Positions 1 through 10,460 of a stretch of DNA of 23,055 bases are shown one piece after another (within the stretch, counting starts at the first letter, position 1; every line of letters begins with the position of its first letter). Position numbers and translations under genes: made by a program. Origin of the DNA: Klebsormidium nitens (taxonomy: Eukaryota; Streptophyta; Klebsormidiophyceae; Klebsormidiales; Klebsormidiaceae); the NCBI GenBank assembly GCA_000708835.1, contig DF237237.1, forward strand, positions 1-23,055. Direction: 5' to 3'. Below the pieces are notes generated by a model that saw only the letters and a program-made list of their open reading frames with translations, made no database searches and was not told where the DNA came from.

Positions 1-1936
1 CAGCGTTGAAACCCGTCCAACCGTCACACCCGCATGGCCGCCGGCCGCGCCCGGTTGACTGCGCTCAGCTGAACCTCTCAGCAACGAGTCCAAGACGCGC
101 AAGCTTCTCCACATAGGGCCACCAGGCCAAGAAAACGCTTCCCGGCGCACCCCCGGCGCGGAGGCTTTCAACCACGTTGGGGAAAGACATGCATGGCCCA
201 CGTTTTGAGCGGCAGACCGTACGCGCGACATCGGCCTCCAGTGCTGCATTCATGAGCACTTAAAACAAGGACGTCCGGCACTAGCAATGCCAGCCTCCAT
301 CATTGGCATCGTTGACGTCACGCTGAACTTGGAAGATCGGGGCTAGGGCCCGGCGGCCGACCGGGGTGCTCTTGATCGACAATGGCATCATACTGAGCTC
401 AGGGGGATGAACCTTGGAGCCGCTCAAGCTCGTTGGGGCCGTTTGTGGTAGCCTAATATTCTAATATAGGGGGTTTGGGAATTGCTCCTAGCTGGCCTGG
501 TTTCATGCGCTGTGGTACTGTGGGGCGGGTTCGGGACCGTCCGACCGGCACCTTGGGTGAAAGATAGGTTGCATTGGCCCGAAAGAGGCCGGCCTAGGGA
601 GAGAGCCTAGGGGCCAGTTATGCTGAGGATTGTGAATCGTGATTCATTGCGGCCGACCTTCCGCAACGAACGCCGGACTGAGTTTCGTTTAGCTAGACAA
701 TCGTGGGACCGGGGGCGTGGCCCTTGGCAGGGATGCCCAGTATTGCGGGCCGGCGGAGCCCCTCCATATATCTACACATTGGATGGGGCGGGGCCGGCGG
801 GATATCGGTGCCCCGGGCCAACTGCACGCCCTTGCATGTTCAGCAGTTCGTGGGCGGCATGAACGGGTCATGCCATACCATCATTGACTCATCATTGAAT
901 ATACGGCCGTTAATTTCGCCGATCGATCGAAGCTATAGGTGGCTCAAATTTTCCATGTAAGCTAATTACCTAGCGAACGCATAAGAGTTAGAAAGACCAA
1001 CATGAGCAGTATGAGCTAGCTAGTCACTGCCGCGGCCGGCCGGCCAAGCTGCATGTATCATGCATTTTCCACACATATATATATGTATTTTTCCTATGTG
1101 ATTGATTCCAACGGCCTCGTATACGTAAGAAATCGAATGCGCAAAGTTGATCGGTATAGCAATTGCAAATTGCATATACGAACGCACTCGGGCTCCCCAC
1201 GGGCCCAATGGAGAACTAATTGTGGGGTTTGGTTTGCATGTTGCCCGGCCATGCCAGGAACTTGTTCAACACCCGGCCCGGCCCGGTTACAAGTGAACTA
1301 TTTATGGGGAACAATTCCCCATGATATCTACAAGTCAATTGCTATATGCGGCTATTTGCATAAACTACAATTGCAGTCCAAATCAAAATTACATTAATTG
1401 AGCGATTCAGTCGGGCATACAATGAACTCCGAACTCGTACCAACTTGTGTCCGGTTAGCAGTGGATACGCCTGACAGGCTTACAACAGGTTATGCCCGCT
1501 ATATGCGGTAAACTATAGTAATTTAGCTCAAGATACCCTGCATTCGCAACTAGTGCGCACATGGCAGTTCTGCCTTAACCCTCGGGTTATGTCGGTCAGA
1601 ATATCCTTATGAATAAACAAGTCATCTTAGAGATGCAGCGCAAGCAAGTACTTAGTACGGCATAAACAGCAGCGGACAGAACCAGAGTGCAAAACATCCA
1701 TTTAATCTCACCTCAAGATCTTGGACATTCCAGTATTCAAAAATCACCTAGGTTGAGCTTCTTATGATGTGCTACAATTCAAAGTTTCCCTAATATCATG
1801 GTTTCTAAATAGCGTCACCTTAGATGCGGTCCCCCACGTCCTACCTTGACAATTCAGGCCGACAATGGCCAATGATGCGACTCAAATTCACCTTGCTCAC
1901 AAGTACATAGCCAACTGAGATACTACCCTTGCCTGA
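1..1936. other. Intergenic stretch, no gene recognised
   Basis: I see no coding region that I can support here. The first 850 bases or so are GC-rich with several short GC palindromes (for example GGCCGGCCGGCC near 1035); from about 850 to 1900 the DNA turns AT-richer. An 11-base direct repeat (GCTATATGCGG) occurs at 1341-1351 and 1498-1508. The longest open frame (1053-1397, plus) has no recognisable motif and an unstructured composition. The right end is the 3' flank of the elongase gene; I found no TGTAA polyadenylation signal within 200 bases of its stop. Confidence 0.5.
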
Positions 1937-4004
1937 TCATAAGCTTTTGAGCTTGGCAATTGACCTCCTTGATGAGCCATATTTTTGAACGTAGAAATTC
2001 GCGAACAGTGCAAAGAGGCTTATCATGTAATAGAATAAGACCTACAAGAAACAAATGTATTTCGTTGGCTGTTCCCCATCCAGCCGAATTTGCAGATTGG
2101 ATAGCGAGGGCTTGCAAAGCTGATTCTCATTGTTCTCGAGCAAGGCAACTCTTTCCGAGAATGGTTCTGCAATACATGGATAGATAGTGGACACCAAAGA
2201 TGCAAGTGCAACGCTTGATGTGGTGTGCAATACTTACATTTGCAATGAATTGTGGATATGGGGGATTCTTGCCACTGACCACGACCCTTGACTCAATCAT
2301 GTTGATGATGAACTGGGTCATTTGCATCATAGTCAGGTACCTGCAAGCTCAAAAAAAGCTTCAGGCAGGTTGAAAACGTCGGGACAAAAAGATTGGTCAG
2401 GGTTGGACCCACTTATTGCAGCATAAAAGCACAAGACATTCCCTTATGAAAAAGCTTGATGCATGGGGACACAAGACCTCACCTCCCCCACCAGAGGTAC
2501 TTCCTTCTTCTGACTGGGTCCTTCCCAATTGCAGCAGAGAGCAGGTAATACAAGTACATGGCCACATGTACCCACGAATTCAAGGCAGCCGAGAAATAAG
2601 CTGCACGAAAGAAGGGGGTACTTCTTCATTTAGTACCGAAGCTCTGTACAAAGGAGGCAATAGACCTTCTGTTTTGGAGGATGCAAAGGTGCAAGTTGTA
2701 ATGGGGGATATGATGGATAAGAGAGAGTCAAACCCATATTCCTCGCTGTAACGAGCTTGCAGTCTAGACCCGCTGGATTAATCGCGCTGAATCTGCAAAA
2801 CGGCTGCCTTGAACTCGGGGCCTGAGACCAACACTTGGCATGTCCAGCAAGGCTCACCCTCGCCCCCTGGCGCGTGGTAGACGATAAGCCACCAGATGAG
2901 CGCGACAGAGCAGTGGTGGTACACGTGGAGGACGCTGACCTGGCGGGTGTTGCGCTTGAGCAGCATAATGAACTGCACTGAAACAGCGGCGGTGGGAACC
3001 TGACTGCCAAAACCACCCCACAAACTCCATCGCCGGGCATTCATGGGAAGGGGTATGCAGCAGCCTGTAACTGGGCACTCCAGATTGATGTGCACGTTCC
3101 TGACATGCGCTCACGACAACCGAACAAGTTGACCGTCCATTCGCTTGAAAGGACAGCATTTCAGTCCTGTGGTGCTGGGCACTTACTGTGTCGCCAAATT
3201 CGTAGATCTTGGAGATGAAGAAGAGGTAGAGCAAACGTGCCATCTGCAGAGACGTACGGTAATGGTCATGCCTTTGGACGCACTCCCACACACGCATTCT
3301 GACAAATTGGCGCGCAGGTCCAAAAAGCCACTACGAGCATTTGTGCTTCCTTCAACGAACATGTGCAAGCACAGTGGCCCTTGTGGTCTACCCAACACAA
3401 ACACTGGCACTCACCGCCAACTGACTTGGTTCATACCGATTGTGCCAGAGTGAGTACCTGCAAGCACGACATAAGTACATGTTTGGCTGCTACAATAGAT
3501 GAGCAACAGCCTGGCTTCCACGTGCTTCCGGGGCTTGCCACAAACCAGCCCACCACCAGTTGACGAAGCAGCTGAATTTACTAAAGACCCCGAGATCGAC
3601 TTCATGCACCTGCTGATGGCGTCCTCCAATGATGCTGCTTACCTGTTCCTAACTGCCTCTGTGATCAGTCCTCCACCCATGAATGCACTGAGCACAAACA
3701 AGAAGCAGTTGTGCAGAATGATCAGGGTTCTGAGGGGGAAAGGGTCTCTGGCCAGCGGTGCCGCGTTGCTTGAGCGGATCGCCAGCACCCCAAGCGCCAC
3801 TACTGCTAGGTACACTGTGCAGCACAGCACAACAGGGGTGGGGCTGGCTACGAAAGGCAGTGCGGCGGTGGCAGGGCTCAGGACGGGCTGTATGCCACAG
3901 CGCGCAAGCAGCGCAAAAACGCGCGGCGAGATCACTCCATCAAGAGCGCCATACACTGAGTGCAAAGCCAAGCGAACCCCGTCCAAAAGTTCCGAAGGCC
4001 CCAT
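1937..4004 (-). CDS. ELO-family very-long-chain/polyunsaturated fatty acid elongase (3-ketoacyl-CoA synthase), 7 exons, complete
   Basis: Condensing enzyme of the ER elongase complex; it joins malonyl-CoA to a long acyl-CoA. Exons (minus): 3643-4004, 3415-3457, 3187-3243, 2858-2972, 2483-2600, 2238-2340, 1937-2041. All six introns are GT-AG (142-257 bases) and all phases agree, giving 300 residues, the usual family length. Every family signature is present: KxxExxDT at 147-154, the HxxHH histidine box (HVYHH) at 170-174, NxxxHxxMYxYY at 200-211 and LTxxQxxQ at 234-241. Hydrophobic segments are spread as in other ELOs. The C-terminus KLKSL fits a KxKxx ER-retrieval signal. The start is the Met of MGPSELLDG, because the frame upstream loses protein-like character. 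From memory it most resembles moss and Parietochloris (Lobosphaera) PUFA elongases (SPTP, LKRxTRQ, RRKYLWWGRYLT). Substrate (delta6, delta5 or other) cannot be told from sequence. Confidence 0.95.
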
Positions 4005-4530
4005 CGGACCTGAATGCCTCGAGCTGTAATGTATCCACCCTGACCTACATCCAAATATCCTCAGCTTAAACCTGGTTGTAAGAGCTGTTGTAGGACCCTT
4101 TCGCCACCATGAAATGAGGACAAACGACCACTTGCAACCGTCCGCCCCATTGCTCGCCCTGCATTGTGCCGTCAGCAAATCGCTCTGACCACCAAACACT
4201 CGATGCAGATCTGGAATCCTACATGCATGCGGTTCAACTTGAACTCGCTTTGGAATTTAAAATTTGATTTTGATTTGGACTTGCCGGGCCCCCGGGAGCT
4301 TGCATACTTCAACTGAAGGAGGCCCGGCGCCACCCGGGCCGCTGCGCGGCCATATACAGAGAGCCTCTGGGAGAGGGCGCAAACGCCCATGTACCGTACC
4401 TATAAAACTTGTATCCGACCGGTGCTTCGCTACCGGTGCTTCCGATAATCTCATTTCATGCGCAGATCTCGAGACGGTGCTACCTACCTACTACGGTACT
4501 ACCTATCACTAGGCTCTAGCTGCTAGCAGG
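4005..4530. promoter_or_regulatory. Upstream region of the elongase gene, up to the repeat
   Basis: This must hold the elongase promoter because the elongase reads leftward from 4004, but no specific site can be assigned. It contains a GC-rich patch around 4285-4350 with GGGCCCCCGGG and CCCGGGCC palindromes, and a tandem pair of CCGGTGCTTC at about 4420-4442. Several TACGGTA/GTACCGTA-like words occur at 4390-4500. No gene is seen on either strand. Confidence 0.3.
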
Positions 4531-5005
4531 CACAAAGTTGACGAACAAAATTTGGGAAAATCGCCCTTCGTTGGACGGCGATAAAGTGCTCGGTTAAGAC
4601 CAAACCGCACGAAAACCCTAAGGTCAGTGGCTCAGCCGTTAGTAGGAACCCTAATCGGAGAGCATTCACAGGGAAGGGACGCGACAAAAGGTAGTGCCTT
4701 AAAGTGGGCGTCCTGTGACCCGTAACGCCTGACGTCAAAAAGCGACATCAGAGTGGATATTCAAGCTTGCCGTCGCCGACAAAATACGTCAGCAGGTCCT
4801 GTCGCGGCGACTGCAAAGCAGATCTGGTACTTGTTGTGTCGCTGCAGTTCGCGGCGACCTGACGCCCTCTTTAACCCTAACATAGGTACCAGATCAGTGC
4901 TTTGTGACCTAACCCTAAGGTCACCTACAGCTCTTTCCGAGCAACCGCCTAGGTTTAGTGACTACTTCTACTAGTCTAAATTTCGTCTAATTGTGACTAA
5001 TCGCG
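4531..5005 (+). repeat. Left copy of an inverted repeat pair (IR-L)
   Basis: Two blocks match the right copy (18222-18386) in inverted orientation and in the same order. Block 1 begins ACAAAGTTGACGAA at 4532, 23 of 26 bases alike. Block 2 at 4926-4958 contains GAGCAACCGCCTAGGTTTAG, 31 of 33 alike. Weaker similarity (CTAAATTT, CTAA, CGCG words) runs on to about 5005. The left copy is about 260 bases longer between the blocks; the extra DNA holds four CCCTAA words (4616, 4649, 4875, 4913), a twice-used TCGCGGCGAC, and a hairpin. I do not recognise the transposon family. It could be the terminal inverted repeat of a large element or a stand-alone MITE-like copy. Confidence 0.6.
4812..4905. repeat. 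Imperfect hairpin inside IR-L
   Basis: GATCTGGTAC near 4821-4830 is repeated inverted as GTACCAGATC near 4887-4896; adding AAAGCA on one side and AGTGCTTT on the other lengthens the stem to about 16-18 pairs with a 2-base bulge. The loop is roughly 55 bases. The right repeat copy also has a stem-loop built on a GGTACC-type core (GGATGGGTAC / GTACCATCC, around 18284-18323), so a hairpin here may be a shared feature of the family rather than chance. Confidence 0.45.
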
Positions 5006-5420
5006 TCGGAGGTCTCTAAATTAGAACTAGGCTACAGCCTTGCGCGGTCCAATGGTAACCGCCAGGGGTCGCCAGTGACACTGAGAGTCGGACTGCACCC
5101 AGGGCCAGGGCTTCCTGCTGACTTCATGAGGAGAGGAGGCTGGCGACGAGCAGAATTGGGGCGCCCGGAAAGAAGCATTTGGACGGGCGGCAGCCCAAGG
5201 ATGATAGCCCTCACACCTCAGTTCAGCTGCAGCTTCCACGTGATTTAGCAGCATTCAGCATGCCGCTACCTACAGTCTTGCAGCATGCAGCTTGGTTGCC
5301 TGCTCAATCATCCGGTGAGCTGCAGAACATTGGAGCTCTGGTCAGTCGGCTCCTCCTATCTTCCTTCCAGCAATTGGCTTTACTGATTTGTAGACCGCCT
5401 TAGGGCCTTCAATCAGCAGC

Positions 5421-7595
5421 ATGGCACCGCTCCCTGGTGAAACCAGGGGTGAGGACCCTCGCTGCCAGGAAAGGCGGCGCACCAACAGATTCTCTGGCGA
5501 CTACAAGCCAGGAAAGCATTATGACATTGAGATGAGGCAGAGAATTGTTCAGGCATATAAGGTTAGGGCAGCTGAAATGGGTGAGGAGCGGCCTCATGGT
5601 GTGATGGCTGAGCTGGCGCGCGAGTTTGAAGTGGATCCAACCACAGTAAAAAAGTATGTCGTTCGTTATGAGGAGAGAAAAACCCTCAGCCACTAGCAAA
5701 AGGCACCACCAACTACAGCAAGGTTGAGCTGGCCCATCTGCTCTTTCTAGAAAAATTCTTAGAGCGCGACACGACTCGTTATATCTGGGAGCTGCGAGCG
5801 CTTATGGCGCAAACCTTGGAAGGCAGGGTGGAGCAACCATGGATCTCAGAGACATCGATTTGGCGCATTATGAAGGAGCAGCTGGGACTCTCTCACAAGA
5901 AGGTGAGGTTTGTATCCTGCTTCTCTTGCGCTTTGCACCATCAGCTTGTCAATTTGGATCCGCACAGGATGAGTTTGGGACTTTAGAAAAAGCTCCAGAA
6001 GTGCTTCATTGTCTCTATGTTTCAGAAGGTCCCCGCACAGCATCAAGCTTGTCTGGTGGGTTAGTCCCACCAGCTGACAGAGCAGTCGGTCACCGCTTTC
6101 CACGTTCTGGAAAGAATCTGCTTTGGTGTTTTCAGTTTGTCCGTCTTGAATTAAAAGGGTCGCTCAATAGCTCATTGATTCCAGGCAGCCAGTACTACTT
6201 CATAGTCCTTAAGTTGGGGCAGCGGCATGGTGTTTTATTGGTCCAAAGAACTGTGACTCATTGGACATGCGTTGGCAGTGGCTGACCTCTGAGTCGTTTT
6301 AAAATCATGTTGGGGCATCCGCTGCTGCAGCTTAGTCTCATTGCGTCCCAGCAAATGACAGCTGAGAACGAGGCGCGGCGGGAAGCGTACCTAGCGGAGG
6401 CCCTGCAGGTGCCCGCTGAGGAGATCCTCGTTGCGGACGAGACGGCGTTCAGTTATAACAACGGCCTCAGGCGCTATGGGTGGGCGCCCGCGCACGGGGA
6501 GACGCGGGCAGTGGACATCCGACCAAAGGTCTTCTGCCCTAATCACTCGGTGAGCGAGACGAACAATTCCGTGTCTGAGAGTTGGGTTGCTTCTCGGGGT
6601 TCAGGAACACCTTCAGGATCATCGATCGGATTCTAGATCAGTGGGGCGGGTGCTTGTCCGAGTTCAGAAAACACTCCCATGATTACTCAGCTTGCTCCGT
6701 TGTCTGGCTGAGCGGTAGTACTGGCAATCGTCAGACAAGATGTTGAGAGGGAGGTTGGGCGGCATAGGCCAGATCCTGAATGACTTAAAGAATATGCACT
6801 GGTCAAACCTGCAGTGCATCGGTGTCTTATCTACGGAGGGCTTCGAACACGTTTCAATCAAGAAAGGGGCTGTCGACGGCGAGGACTGGTGGGAATTCAT
6901 CTGCCAGTGCGAGCCAATCTTTGCCAGTGGGAAATTCAAGCTCTTTGTTGCGGACAACGCCAGCGTGCATAAGCGCATGGAGGAGCTGGTGCGGGTAAGT
7001 GCAGCTTCGAGAGCTCGCCATGTGTCTCGTGATCTGAGCTGACTGCAACCAGATTTGAAGGCTCGCTTTGCACATAGCTTCCCCGTATGTGATTCTTTGG
7101 TGGCAGTTCCTGCAATCGACTCTGGACTTGTCACTCAAGCTGGGAAAGTGCGAGCTTAACCCATGTCACATCGACCTGAAAAGAGTTCACGGTCCTCTCA
7201 TGCAGCACTTACTTCAAGAGTACGGCATCAAACTACTTTACCTGCCTGCCTACTCCCCAGGTATAATCGACATTGTCTTCGTGGGCAATGCTTCTCAGTT
7301 GCTTCTCAGTGGCACGTGAGTTGTTTCTCGCCTTCGAAAAGCCCTTCCTGCATGACATCGCTTTCTGCTTTTGGATGAAGAAAGGTGATAGCGCAACGTG
7401 ATGAACGTTGTGACAGGCTCCAACTTTGCGTATGCAGACCTGAGCCCCATTGAGGAGGCCTTCAGCAAAGTCAAAGTAGTGGCCCAGGATGGGCGGGAGG
7501 ACGTTCGGCGCGACATGGAGTCGCATATTGTGCGGGGATTTGGAAGCGTGACTCCCGACGATGCTCGAGGTTACTTTAGATTGTATACTCGATGA
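5421..7595 (+). CDS. Tc1/mariner-IS630 superfamily DDE transposase, intron-containing, one frameshift
   Basis: Cut-and-paste transposase. Exons (plus): 5421-5902, 6331-6549, 6815-6994, 7206-7260, 7438-7595; the four introns are GT-AG (177-428 bases) and in phase. Exon 1 encodes an N-terminal helix-turn-helix (MRQRIVQAY, MAELAREFEVDPTTVKKYV) and then a second one (SETSIWRIMKEQLGLSHKK). Exon 2 gives the first catalytic Asp (ILVADETAFSYNN, about residue 197) followed by RRYGWAP. Exon 3 gives the second (LFVADNASVH, about 281). Exon 4 ends in YLPAYSP and exon 5 starts so that the split codon G|AC yields YSPDLSPIEEAFSKVK, with the third residue Glu about 318: DD36E spacing. The tail VTPDDARGYFR matches the family's usual end. 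In exon 1 the frame moves by -1 near 5678-5682, an A run, so the copy is inactive unless this is a sequencing error. Exon 3's acceptor is the least certain boundary. Confidence 0.86.
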
Positions 7596-8536
7596 TAATG
7601 CTAGCATTACTGCCCTCAATTGGATCAAGAAGCTCAAGTAATTATAGTTTTGGCTCGCATGTGCTCAATTCGGGTTGAAGTGAGCTCTCGGCAATCTTTC
7701 AGGCTTTACCAACTTGTCGATGATTGTACGTTGAAGTTTAGAGTGTCACTATCCAACCGGCTCAGGCTTTGCGCAAACCTAGTATTGCCAGTCAGTACGT
7801 TAGTCAGTAAATTGTTGCAGTCAAAGATTATCCGAGAAGCTTGCGCCCGCGTGGCTAGCCGAGGATTAGCGCGTCCTCGCTCTGCATGTTGCGCATGCAC
7901 CAGAAGCATTGGAAACATGCATGATGCCCTGTGACTTCAGAGTGCAATCACTATAGTATATATGGCCGCCCGCATGACGTCTTCATGTGATATTTATTGT
8001 TATTAATTTTGAGCGCAAAGCTTTAATATGACATACTAACGGAAGTTCGATCTGATGCCCGACCTTTACTAGAAGCATGCGCAACTACTATCATGCCTCA
8101 CTACGTACATACGCATTGCATGCGATCGAATCAATTCGAGGAGGCAGGCCGGATGGAAAGCGCGCGGGGCGCGGCGGCAATGCTTGCTACAAAAGTCGGA
8201 CCAGTCACTTGTGCATGCAAGGTCATAGTAGTCGGAAGTTCGTCCATCATCACAGTCGATGGGCTCTGCTTGACGTCACCATGAGCTGGTTGCTATTTTC
8301 CAGGGCCTGCAAAAAGTAGACATGAGCTGCGTTTGATCGTCGGAACAGCTTCAGTACAAAACATGTGGCACAGCAGCTTCGACCCGGCGCCCGCGACTGT
8401 AACCTTAATGCAAGTGAAGCTGAGTAACATTTATCAAGTTCGACCTTCGTTTGACCGTTGAAACTTGATAAAGAGGCTGGATATTGTGGACAGATTCAAA
8501 TTGTTTCGACACTGCTTTTAACTCAGTGGACTTAGT
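7596..8536. other. No gene seen; 3' flank of transposase and of the next gene
   Basis: No supported coding region. The DNA around 7860-8130 is rich in GCATGC/CATGC words, and an AT-rich patch with TATATATGG and TATTTATTGTTATTAATTTT lies at 7950-8010. I compared this stretch with 4500-5420 for terminal inverted repeats that would bound a compact transposon around the transposase and found none. Confidence 0.45.
8430..8472. repeat. Perfect 11-bp hairpin 3' of the 8537-10460 gene
   Basis: TTTATCAAGTT at 8430-8440 pairs perfectly with AACTTGATAAA at 8462-8472 around a 21-base loop. It begins 65 bases downstream of the stop codon of the minus-strand gene, so it would fall in that transcript's 3' untranslated region. 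It might act in 3' end formation or stability, or be a small repeat remnant; nothing in the sequence decides. Confidence 0.5.
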
Positions 8537-10460
8537 TCACTTGCATGAGACCAGCCTAATCTGGAATGCTTGATTTGAGGAGGCATGAATCCAAACGTCA
8601 TTTGCTGCATGCCGGGCCAAGCTGGCCCTTACCTCAAGAACCTTCTTGAAGAATTGGACGGAGCAGCCACTCAACCACTCGCCTCTCGCCCGGAGCTCTT
8701 GGACCAAGCAGCGCAAGGTGATCTCCGGAAGCCCCTTATTGTCCTTGAATAACCTCAAGATCGAATATGTGAGAGCTCTCTCCCTGCAAAGGTCGGTTGA
8801 TCACTTGTATCAGATCGATTGAACTTGGGCCATGGCTATAAACTGCCATCAGAGCTGACCAGTCGCCCCGGCTTAATACGAGTGGAGCTTGAGCAAAGGT
8901 CGTTGTGCACTTGATTGGCAATGCAGTTTAGGGTCTGGAGTCCGTTTGGGCTCACATTTCGTAGGACGGTGGACTATCGTCCTCCTCCTCCTCTGCGTCA
9001 TCGTAACCAGGCACTTTGGGGTCTTTCTCTCGGTCATTGTACCGCCAGATCTCTGTTGCCACATTAGTACTCACCAACGCAGAGTCCTTCTTCCTCACGA
9101 GCTGTACATGAACGAGATTCACGCAACTGCCATTGGTACGTCATTCAGCCAGCATGTATGCTCTGCTTCAAGTTCAACGCTCACAAAGACCTTGCGCGCT
9201 CACTGTAACTGCTACCATTGTTCAAAGTGCCATACCAAGTGAAACCGTGGCAATTCATATGGCTGCTTACGGTACGGTTGAACAGTGAGTACCTTCTTGT
9301 GGAACCGTAGCAGAAAAGAATGACTGTTCATCCGGAAACAACAACGGAAAAGTCGGGAAGTGATGCGTTTCCTAATGATTGCCAGTATCCGCAAAACAGT
9401 AGTGCTTATTGGCTCATTCGACACTTAATCAGGCCACGCCAAACTTGCAGACAACGTCCCAACGGCGACCTCGAAGAAGCTTACAGCTCAAGAAGCAGCT
9501 CGAAAAGCCTTACAATTGTTTCGTTGTAGTAGCTGCCATCAGCGGGATCCTTTTTGATGGAGATGTCTGTTACTTTCATGTCCACATAGCTGCAAACAGG
9601 AAATCGAAAGGGATTGATGCCTTTCAGCAGTGCTACTTTTGGATTTTCAGCAGATTCGAAAATGTTCACTGTTGAGATACTTACAGGCTTCGTCGACTAG
9701 AAATAGAAGATCAAGCAATTGCACAGCAGTTTTCGGAAGGACGCAATCAAGAAGCGAATTAGTACGTTGTTGAAAAGATGGATCGACGGCCTTACAACTG
9801 GCGCTTTCTATCGAAAAGCTCCACTTTCTCTCCAACGGCCGGGCTCAGAGGGACTGGCGGATGCACAATCGTGTCCGGCCCCTGCCAAAAGAATGGTACA
9901 TTAACTTGTCAATCAGATTGTCAGTATCTAAAAAGCTTCTTTTACTAACCGCTTCTACAATTGTGCTGGTTCATGGGAGACAACTAGAGCTCGCTTACCA
10001 TACGGTAAAACAGGATTCCAAACCAATTGGCAATGGAAATCTTGTGAAAGGGAGAGGTGCTGACCAGTGAATCAGTGAGACGAGTTGAGCTAGGTGCTAA
10101 AATCATCGGCGAAATTTACCAGGCTTACCTGAATCGAAGCTTCGAGAGCAACTCGTGCAGATGTTGACAGCCAACCGCAGACTCCAAAAGTCTTTGATAA
10201 GCTCCTGTAAGAATAGGAAATAGGAGCTCAGGTGGACTCGAAAAGGTTGTCTTCATGCCGGTCAGCGTATCTGAGCAAACCCAATTTTGGGATCCTGATG
10301 CATTTGATCCCGATGAGAGGCAAATGGTTGCTCAAACAGGTTTCGAAAAGGTAGTACGATACGAAAGAAACACAGATTTTCAGTGCTCGAATCTGCAAGA
10401 GTGAATACTCTTTGCCAACTGCGACCTACTCCCAAGAGCTCGCCTCCTCGCCGTGATCAT
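8537..10460 (-). CDS. Unrecognised 9-exon gene, about 210 residues, central acidic tract
   Basis: I do not recognise the family. Exons (minus): 10430-10460, 10129-10204, 9999-10059, 9796-9881, 9514-9589, 9293-9323, 8956-9052, 8633-8783, 8537-8560. All introns are GT-AG, 69-240 bases, and the phases agree throughout. Visible features: an N-terminal helical stretch (RAYQRLLESA, HLHELLSKLRF), a hydrophobic patch ISIANWFGILFYRM at about 43-56, a strand-like VDMKVTDISIKK at about 87-98, an acidic tract (YDDAEEEEDD, 137-146), and a helical C-terminal part (ALTYSILRLF, LRCLVQELRARG, VQFFKKVLE) resembling a small winged-helix or helical bundle. The start follows an in-frame TAA. Two alternatives keep the frame: an extra 12-base exon at 9685-9696 and an extra 27-base exon at 9075-9101. 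The last exon (IRLVSCK, stop) is weak; the frame also stays open across that intron to the same stop. No signal peptide is seen. Confidence 0.6.

Noticed and set aside
1053-1397. 114-codon plus-strand open frame
   Set aside because: No domain, no splice partners, biased composition; not supportable as a gene.
3499-4029. 176-codon plus-strand open frame
   Set aside because: It is antisense to exon 1 of the elongase and has no recognisable motif; the minus-strand reading shows clear ELO homology.
5648-5654. A AAA AAG slippery heptamer, in phase, in the transposase
   Set aside because: It is the classical -1 frameshift heptamer, but the -1 frame entered there meets TGA at 5669-5671, so it cannot produce the downstream domain.
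7600-8500. Search for a right terminal repeat of a compact transposon
   Set aside because: No inverted match to the DNA at 4500-5420 was found, so a compact element limited to the transposase could not be defined.
8736-8921. Minus-strand frame reading DWSALMAVYSHGPSS as an extra exon
   Set aside because: It looks protein-like, but the exons on either side (8956-9052 and 8633-8783) already join directly in phase, and including it would break that frame.
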